From assembly GCA_937901085.1 (NCBI GenBank), contig CALCHQ010000104.1, forward strand, positions 39,804 to 103,803: a stretch of 64,000 nt of DNA, written 5' to 3'. The notes beneath the pieces were generated by a model that did no database searches, was not told the origin of the DNA, and saw only the letters and a list, made by a program, of their open reading frames with translations. The translations under genes and the position numbers were made by a program. Origin of the DNA: an uncultured Verrucomicrobiales bacterium. Lineage in GTDB: Bacteria > Verrucomicrobiota > Verrucomicrobiia > Verrucomicrobiales > Akkermansiaceae. Each line of letters begins with the position of its first letter. The first letter of the stretch is position 1. This document shows, piece after piece, positions 58,942 through 64,000 of this stretch.

Positions 58942-60543
58942 ATGATAAGTGAAAAGCCTGTGGTGCAGGAACTGGTGGCGCTGATGCTGGCGCATGGGGT
59001 GACGCGGGCGGTGCTGTGTCCCGGCAGCCGCAATTCGCCCATTGTAGCCACCCTGGCGGAACATCCGGGCATAGAATGCCGCAGCGTGACCGATGAACGT
59101 AGCGCCGGTTTCGTAGCGCTGGGCTGGGCGCAGCAGGCACAGGCCCCCGTAGCGGTGGTGGTCACCTCCGGCAGCGCGGTGCTGAACCTGCATCCTGCCG
59201 TGGCCGAAGCCTTTTACCGCAAGACACCCCTGCTCGTCATTTCAGCTGACCGTCCGGCGGCATGGATTGGTCAGAATGATGGCCAGACCCTTCCCCAGCC
59301 AGGGGTATTCAATACCCTGGCTCGTTTCTCTGCCCAGGTACCAGAAGACGATGCCTGGCATGCCAACCGCCTTATCAACGAAGCGTTGCTGGAACTGCGC
59401 CACCACAGCGGTGGCCCGGTGCATCTGAACCTGCCGCTCTCCGAACCCTTCTTCGGCATGGCGAATGAAGAACTGCCGCCGGCACGCGTCATCCAGCGCA
59501 CCGAAGCCACCCGCATGAATGCCGAAGAAGAGGAAGCCTTGCTGGATGAGATTGCCGTCCTGCCCCGCCGTCTCATCCTGCTGGGGCAGCAGGAAACGCC
59601 GAGTCCCCTGCTGGCAAAGCTGGCAGCAGAAAAACAATTTGCCGTGGTGGGCGAGCATATTGCCAACGCCCCCTTTGCCGACTGCAATTGCCCGGATACC
59701 CTGCTGAGCGCTACTCCCGATGCCGCCTGGAGTCCGGATCTGCTCATCACCTGCGGTGGCGACGTGATTTCCAAACGCCTGAAGAAACTCCTGAGAACCC
59801 ACCCGCCCAAGTCTCATTGGCACATCTCAGCAGATGGCGAAGTGGTGGATTCCTTTGGCGCGCTCACCCGCGTACTGGAGGGCGATGCCGATGAATTCTG
59901 GGATTTGATCGAAGCCTTTGCCGAGGAGGGCGATGCCGATTATCGCTCCCGCTGGCAGTCAGCCCCCATCCCCCTGCCTGATCATGAATACAGCGGCATG
60001 AAATTCGTGGGCGGGCTTCTGGCCAGACTTCCTGAGGGCAGCGTGCTGCATCTGGGCAACAGCTCGGCAGTGCGCTATGCCCAGCTCTTCCCGCTGCCCC
60101 AGGGAATCCGGGTCACCTGCAACCGGGGCGTGAACGGCATTGAGGGCAGCGTTTCCACCGCTGCGGGCTATGCCATGGCCGAGCCAGAGCGCCTGCACTT
60201 CCTCATCATCGGAGATTTGAGCATGTTCTACGATTTGAACGGCCTGCTTCAAGCGCAGCAATGCCCCAACCTGCGTATCCTCCTGCTGAACAACAACGAA
60301 GGAGGAATCTTCCACATCCTGCCTGGCATGTCCGATTGCCCGGCCATCCGCGCGCCGCACAGCGAAAGCATCATGGGATGGGCAGGCAGCCTGTTTGAAT
60401 GCGCCCAGGTGTCCTGTGCATCGCATTGGCCTCAGGCGCTGGAGCTGCTGCTGTCTGACAAAACGAAGCCCGTACTGGTAGAGGCCTATACCGAGGCCGG
60501 GCAGGATGCCGCCATTCTGAAAGAATTTTACAAGAACAATTGA
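58942..60543 (+). CDS. menD: SEPHCHC synthase MenD
   Basis: Thiamine-diphosphate enzyme joining isochorismate and 2-oxoglutarate, the first committed step of classical menaquinone synthesis. A 533-residue protein with CPGSRNSPIVATLAEH and TDERSAGFVALGWAQ (the E of the ThDP site) at the N-terminus and the ThDP-binding GDLSMFYDLNGL / NNNEGGIFHILP at the C-terminus. First gene of menD-menB-menC, 2 nt from menB. Confidence 0.96.
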   Translation: MISEKPVVQELVALMLAHGVTRAVLCPGSRNSPIVATLAEHPGIECRSVTDERSAGFVALGWAQQAQAPVAVVVTSGSAVLNLHPAVAEAFYRKTPLLVISADRPAAWIGQNDGQTLPQPGVFNTLARFSAQVPEDDAWHANRLINEALLELRHHSGGPVHLNLPLSEPFFGMANEELPPARVIQRTEATRMNAEEEEALLDEIAVLPRRLILLGQQETPSPLLAKLAAEKQFAVVGEHIANAPFADCNCPDTLLSATPDAAWSPDLLITCGGDVISKRLKKLLRTHPPKSHWHISADGEVVDSFGALTRVLEGDADEFWDLIEAFAEEGDADYRSRWQSAPIPLPDHEYSGMKFVGGLLARLPEGSVLHLGNSSAVRYAQLFPLPQGIRVTCNRGVNGIEGSVSTAAGYAMAEPERLHFLIIGDLSMFYDLNGLLQAQQCPNLRILLLNNNEGGIFHILPGMSDCPAIRAPHSESIMGWAGSLFECAQVSCASHWPQALELLLSDKTKPVLVEAYTEAGQDAAILKEFYKNN

Positions 60544-60545
60544 TT

Positions 60546-61364
60546 ATGAAACGCGAGTGGACTATCATCAAGGAATACAAAGACATCATTTTTGAGCAAT
60601 ACAACGGCATTGCCCGCATCACCATCAACCGCGAGCGCTACCGCAACGCCTTCACCCCGCTCACCACGGCTGAAATGAGCGACGCCCTGCGCCTCTGCCG
60701 CGAAATGCAGGATATTTCCGTAGTGGTACTCACCGGGGCAGGCAACACCGCATTCTGCGCCGGGGGCGATATGAATGTGAAAGGTCGCGGCGGCTATGTG
60801 GACACCGAGGGCATCCCGCGTCTCTCGGTGCTGGATGTGCAGAAGCAGATCCGATCGCTACCCAAGCCGGTCATTGCGGCGGTGAATGGCTTTGCCATCG
60901 GCGGCGGCCATGTGCTGCATGTCGTCTGCGATCTCTCCATCGCCTCTGAAAATGCCATCTTCGGGCAGACCGGGCCGCGCGTAGGCAGCTTCGATGCCGG
61001 ATTCGGTTCTTCCTACATGGCGCGCTGCATCGGCCAGAAGAAAACACGCGAAATCTGGTTCCTCTGCCGCAAGTACAACGCCCAGGAAGCTCTGGAAATG
61101 GGGCTGGTCAACAAAGTCGTACCGCTGGAACAACTGGAAGACGAATACATGCAATGGGCTGAGGAAATGATGCAGCACTCCCCCATTGCCCTCCGCCTCA
61201 TCAAAGCCGGCCTCAATGCCGAACTGGATGGACAGGCCGGTATTCAGGAACTCGCGGGCGATGCCACCATGCTCTTCTACATGTGTGATGAAGCCCACGA
61301 AGGCTCCCGCGCTTTCCTGGAAAAGCGCAAGCCCGATTACTCGAAATACCCGAAACTGCCCTGA
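60546..61364 (+). CDS. menB: 1,4-dihydroxy-2-naphthoyl-CoA synthase MenB
   Basis: Crotonase-fold enzyme closing the naphthoquinone ring. A 272-residue protein with the oxyanion-hole and active-site motifs FCAGGDMNVKGRGGYV, AVNGFAIGGGHVLHVVCDLS and the MenB-specific GPRVGSFDAGFGSSYMAR. The frame begins with TTG two codons earlier; the ATG at 60546 is preferred. The stop TGA overlaps the ATG of menC by one base. Confidence 0.95.
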   Translation: MKREWTIIKEYKDIIFEQYNGIARITINRERYRNAFTPLTTAEMSDALRLCREMQDISVVVLTGAGNTAFCAGGDMNVKGRGGYVDTEGIPRLSVLDVQKQIRSLPKPVIAAVNGFAIGGGHVLHVVCDLSIASENAIFGQTGPRVGSFDAGFGSSYMARCIGQKKTREIWFLCRKYNAQEALEMGLVNKVVPLEQLEDEYMQWAEEMMQHSPIALRLIKAGLNAELDGQAGIQELAGDATMLFYMCDEAHEGSRAFLEKRKPDYSKYPKLP

Positions 61365-62374
61365 TGCAGCTCATCGATACAGCACCGCTCATGCACTTCC
61401 CGCAGCCGCTGAAACTGCGGTGGCACGAGCGCGTGCTGCATTTCAAAAAGCCAGCAGCCACCTCCCGCGGCGCGCTGAGCGAGCGCCACACCTGCATCAT
61501 CGAAGCCAACGGCTGCGGCATGGGCGAATGCTGCACCATGCCGGGGCTGGTGCCGGAACCCGGAATGGATGAACTCGTCTACTGGTGCCGGCAAGTGGAA
61601 GAACGGCAGGGCTTGCAGGGCATACACGCCCCCTCCCCCATCCAGTTCGGACTGGAATGCGCCCTGCAGGGCGCCCTGCACCCGCAGCAACCCCGCTGGA
61701 ACACCCCCTTTACACGAGGCGAAAAAGGCATCCCCATCCACCACCTCATCTGGATGGACAGCATCGACACAATGCTCAAATCCATGCAAGAGGGAATCAC
61801 CCGCGGTTTCACCTGCCTGAAACTAAAAGTCGGCGCGCTACCCTTTCACCAGGAATGCGACATGCTCAGAGAAGCCCACGCGGCCTTTCCGCAAGCCGAA
61901 ATCCGGGTGGATGCCAATGGCGCCTTCCTCCCGCAGGAAGCGCAACAAAAACTCGAAATGCTGGCCGCTGCGGGCGTTTCCCTCATCGAGCAACCCCTGC
62001 GCCCCGGGCAATGGGAGCAAATGGCACAACTCTGCCGACTCTCCCCCCTGCCCATTGCTCTGGATGAGGAACTCATCGGCAACGCCCCACACCCCCTGCT
62101 CGATACCGTGCAGCCCCAGGCCATTGTCATCAAACCCAGCCTGCATGGCGGCCTGCTCGCCGCCCAGAACTGGGCGCAACTGGCAGAGCAACGGGGCATC
62201 CGCTGGTGGGTGAACTCCGCACTCGAAAGCCATATCGGCCTCACAGCCCTGGCCGAATGGAGCGCCTATGCCGCCCCCGGCACGCTGCACGGCCTGGGAA
62301 CCGGCCAACTCTTTCTCGACGACAGCCCCGAAAAACTCGAACTCCGCGGCGCCGACCTTTACTATACCATCTGA
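61364..62374 (+). CDS. menC: o-Succinylbenzoate synthase MenC
   Basis: Enolase-superfamily dehydratase acting between MenD/MenH and MenE. A 336-residue protein with catalytic lysine motif CLKLKVGALP, the metal ligands in RVDANGAF, IEQPL and ALDEEL, and the second lysine in VIKPSLHGGL. It completes menD-menB-menC; menE, menA, menF and menH are not in the window, so the pathway is only partly shown here. Confidence 0.92.
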   Translation: MQLIDTAPLMHFPQPLKLRWHERVLHFKKPAATSRGALSERHTCIIEANGCGMGECCTMPGLVPEPGMDELVYWCRQVEERQGLQGIHAPSPIQFGLECALQGALHPQQPRWNTPFTRGEKGIPIHHLIWMDSIDTMLKSMQEGITRGFTCLKLKVGALPFHQECDMLREAHAAFPQAEIRVDANGAFLPQEAQQKLEMLAAAGVSLIEQPLRPGQWEQMAQLCRLSPLPIALDEELIGNAPHPLLDTVQPQAIVIKPSLHGGLLAAQNWAQLAEQRGIRWWVNSALESHIGLTALAEWSAYAAPGTLHGLGTGQLFLDDSPEKLELRGADLYYTI

Positions 62375-62421
62375 TAGAAAAGCTGAACAAAATCCGTATC
62401 AATAGTGTCAACAACATCATC

Positions 62422-63393
62422 ATGAGCAGAATCATCACCCTCAGCTCCGTTGTAGCGCTGGCCCTCAGCACCCCCGTGCTGCAGGCTAGTGACGCACCCG
62501 CCCTGCGAGCCATGCCCACCAGCCTGACCACAGCGCCCACCGAAGGAAACTGCGACCTCATGGCCGCCAACACCGTACGCGCCGGCTTTGTCGGCATGCG
62601 GAATCTGGCCGTCCAGCGAGTCGATGAAGAGGCCCCCTCCACCGTCCAGGTGGCTGTTTTCCAGGTCATTGATTCCCTGGGCTACCGCAGATTCAACCGC
62701 TTTGGTGACGGCCAGCTCACCCCCGGTACCCAGTTCACCATCGCCATGAACAAAGAACTCCCCGGACAACCCGCTGCCAACGTGGACACCATCTCCACCC
62801 TGCAACCGGGAGCCGAAGTCATCATGCGCGTTGACCATCTCTACCTCCGAGCCGGCCAGGAAGGCGAATCCATCCGCGCCTGCGCCCGCCTTGCCCAGGC
62901 CAATTCAGCAGCTCCTGCTGCTCCCGCAGCCGCCCCGGCACCCCTGCCCATTCCTGGAGCCATGCCCCAGCAGACTTCCGGCATGAGCCTGCAGATGAGC
63001 AGCCGCAGCTTCTCCATGACCACCGATGCCAGCGGGCAGATGCAGACCGTGCAGACCAGCCGCGTCTACGACCCCGCAACAGGCCAGGTCAAGACCCGCA
63101 TGCTGATTAATGGCGTGGAAGTTGATCCCGAAACCCGCCAGCCGCTTGCCCCCGCCCTTGCCCCGGTGCAGCCCGAAGCCACCCCGGCACCCGCGCCCGT
63201 AAGCGAACAGCAGGCACAGCAGGAAGCCGCCAACGACGAAGAAAATGACACCATCGTCGAACACAACGACAACCCCGTCGTACAGCCGGGAGAAAAAGCC
63301 CAGCTCCCTGCCGATATCGCCCCCGCTTCCACCCCGGCACCCGAAGGCATCGACACCCCCGAAGGCCAGATGTCTGCCGAAGAAAGCTTCTGA
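62422..63393 (+). CDS. Exported proline/alanine-rich protein, unknown function
   Basis: A 323-residue exported protein (SRIITLSSVVALALSTPVLQ signal peptide). A folded N-terminal domain at about 40-155 (VQVAVFQVIDSLGYRRFNRF; AEVIMRVDHLYLRAGQEGES) is followed by a Pro/Ala-rich linker, a short domain with SFSMTTDASGQMQTVQTSRV and VKTRMLINGVEVDPET, and a disordered acidic tail. The open frame is 72 codons longer (antisense-like basic sequence), but the ATG at 62422 gives the signal peptide. No family recognised. Confidence 0.65.
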   Translation: MSRIITLSSVVALALSTPVLQASDAPALRAMPTSLTTAPTEGNCDLMAANTVRAGFVGMRNLAVQRVDEEAPSTVQVAVFQVIDSLGYRRFNRFGDGQLTPGTQFTIAMNKELPGQPAANVDTISTLQPGAEVIMRVDHLYLRAGQEGESIRACARLAQANSAAPAAPAAAPAPLPIPGAMPQQTSGMSLQMSSRSFSMTTDASGQMQTVQTSRVYDPATGQVKTRMLINGVEVDPETRQPLAPALAPVQPEATPAPAPVSEQQAQQEAANDEENDTIVEHNDNPVVQPGEKAQLPADIAPASTPAPEGIDTPEGQMSAEESF

Positions 63394-63417
63394 AATCAGC
63401 CATAACCAGCCCTGAAC

Positions 63418-63453
63418 AAAACCGCGCCACGCCTCATCCGCTGGCGCGGTTTT
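63418..63453 (+). terminator. Intrinsic terminator before umuD
   Basis: Perfect 12-bp stem (63418-63429 with 63442-63453), 12-nt loop, A-run on one side and T-run on the other. It abuts the next promoter's -35. Confidence 0.8.
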
Positions 63454-63456
63454 GCA

Positions 63457-63485
63457 TTGAGTCCACCGCTCGCCTGTGCTAAAGT
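63457..63485 (+). promoter_or_regulatory. Promoter of umuD
   Basis: TTGAGT, 17 nt, TAAAGT; 6 nt to the ATG at 63492, predicting a leaderless transcript. I saw no LexA-type operator of the E. coli or Bacillus kind around it. Confidence 0.6.
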
Positions 63486-63491
63486 AGCAGC

Positions 63492-63899
63492 ATGGCAGAA
63501 CCCGAGCATCCCCCCTTCTTCTCCGAAAGCGTAGCCGCAGGCTTTCCCAGCCCCACCACAGGAGAAATCAACGGAACGCTCGACCTCAACCAGCTCTGCG
63601 TGCGGCATCCCGCCGCCACCTATTTTGTGCGGGTCCGCGGCAACAGCATGACAGGAGCCAGCATCGATGATGGCGACATCCTCGTTGTAGACCGCAGCCT
63701 CACGCCGACCCACGGGAACATCGTCATCGCCGCCATCGCCGGCGAATTCACCGTCAAGCGACTCGAACAACGCAACGGCAAACACTGGCTCGTCCCCGCC
63801 AATCCCGACTACGCCCCCGTAGAAATCTCCCAGGAAGAAATGGCCGACATCTTCGGCGTTGTGACCTATGCCATCAAAGCCATGGCAAATAATACATAA
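63492..63899 (+). CDS. umuD: UmuD-like S24 peptidase
   Basis: A 135-residue LexA/UmuD-type serine peptidase that would cleave itself on RecA filaments and then serve translesion polymerase V. The self-cleavage site A16-G17 (SVAAGFPSP), catalytic Ser52 (RGNSMTG) and catalytic Lys89 (EFTVKRL) are all in place, at UmuD spacing. There is no helix-turn-helix domain, so it is not a LexA repressor. A umuC gene does not begin within the 100 nt that remain; stem-loops occupy that space. Confidence 0.9.
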   Translation: MAEPEHPPFFSESVAAGFPSPTTGEINGTLDLNQLCVRHPAATYFVRVRGNSMTGASIDDGDILVVDRSLTPTHGNIVIAAIAGEFTVKRLEQRNGKHWLVPANPDYAPVEISQEEMADIFGVVTYAIKAMANNT

Positions 63900-63908
63900 G
63901 TCGCAGAC

Positions 63909-63990
63909 CGGGACTTAATCCCGTTCTCCGAAGCGCAGATTTACAGTTCACGCGCAGCGTGAATATCGTTGCCCGAAGGGCAATATCGTT
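63909..63990. repeat. Chain of small stem-loops after umuD (runs off the window)
   Basis: Three perfect short hairpins in a row: 63909-63923 (5-bp stem), 63947-63963 (7-bp stem, GCA loop) and 63969-63983 (6-bp stem, GAA loop). AATATCGTT occurs twice at a 20-nt interval (63962 and 63982). The pattern seems to continue past the end of the window. Confidence 0.6.
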
Positions 63991-64000
63991 TTTGCCAAAG

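Noticed and set aside
62206..62421. 72-codon extension upstream of the exported Pro/Ala-rich protein
   Set aside because: Arg/Pro-rich out-of-frame overlap with menC; a clean signal peptide starts at 62422.
63454..63491. SOS box upstream of umuD
   Set aside because: No CTGTN8ACAG or GAACN4GTTC type palindrome is present; the interval is taken up by a plain promoter.

Overview
The window is a gene-dense bacterial chromosome segment holding about 60 protein genes, with no rRNA, tRNA or CRISPR array that I could find. The gene content fits a gut-type Verrucomicrobiota member close to Akkermansia: GTP-dependent PEP carboxykinase, an archaeal-type prolyl-tRNA synthetase, a pair of secreted GH20 hexosaminidases, many secreted ankyrin proteins, and classical MenD/MenB/MenC menaquinone genes. 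The taxon is inferred from content and codon style, not from a marker search.

Layout. 1-4.7 kb (minus strand): homoserine dehydrogenase (cut by the window edge), pckG, hypoxanthine phosphoribosyltransferase and a YczE-like membrane protein. 4.7-6.6 kb (minus): a Ser/Thr kinase behind a helix-turn-helix gene, plus a 58-residue protein sharing the helix-turn-helix protein's C-terminal motif. 6.7-17.4 kb (plus): a visibly AT-richer accessory block of small lipoproteins, an SPFH/zinc-ribbon protein, membrane proteins, a zinc-ribbon/TM2 protein and two large DUF805-ankyrin membrane proteins. 17.6-27 kb: yggL, citrate synthase, a secreted protein, then clpP-clpX-tsaD followed by an uncharacterised tail ending in a NERD-helicase and a tiny lipoprotein. 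27-32 kb: tandem GH20 enzymes and a coupled Sel1-like protein. 32-38.3 kb: DciA-like protein, ferredoxin, lnt, proS and a site-2 protease. 38.4-44 kb: a type IIA topoisomerase B subunit followed by two secreted PA14-like paralogues, then a phosphatase-mscL-HU operon. 44-47.6 kb (minus): oligopeptide ABC transporter binding protein and two permeases. 47.7-56.4 kb: phospholipid genes (cdsA, lipid kinase) and a run of secreted or lipoprotein ankyrin and novel proteins. 56.4-64 kb: cysS-queF-queC, menD-menB-menC, a secreted proline-rich protein and a UmuD-like peptidase.

Three features run across the window. First, at least eighteen genes have a sigma-70-type promoter (TTGNNN, 16-18 nt, TANNNT) whose -10 box ends only 6-14 nt before the start codon, so transcription should begin at or within a few bases of the start codon; this implies widespread leaderless or near-leaderless mRNAs and corrects two start codons (the peptide-binding protein and the site-2 protease). 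Second, four intergenic loci carry 7-nt periodic repeats (RGTACGA, RTTACGA, TGTAGAA types) lying on or right after stop codons; one pair forms long inverted repeats with a mosaic loop. Third, the two DUF805-ankyrin genes look like a segmental duplication: each is followed by the same short sequence, intact as a 66-codon ORF in the second copy and decayed in the first. The 6.7-17.4 kb block is the best candidate for an undescribed membrane-associated system.
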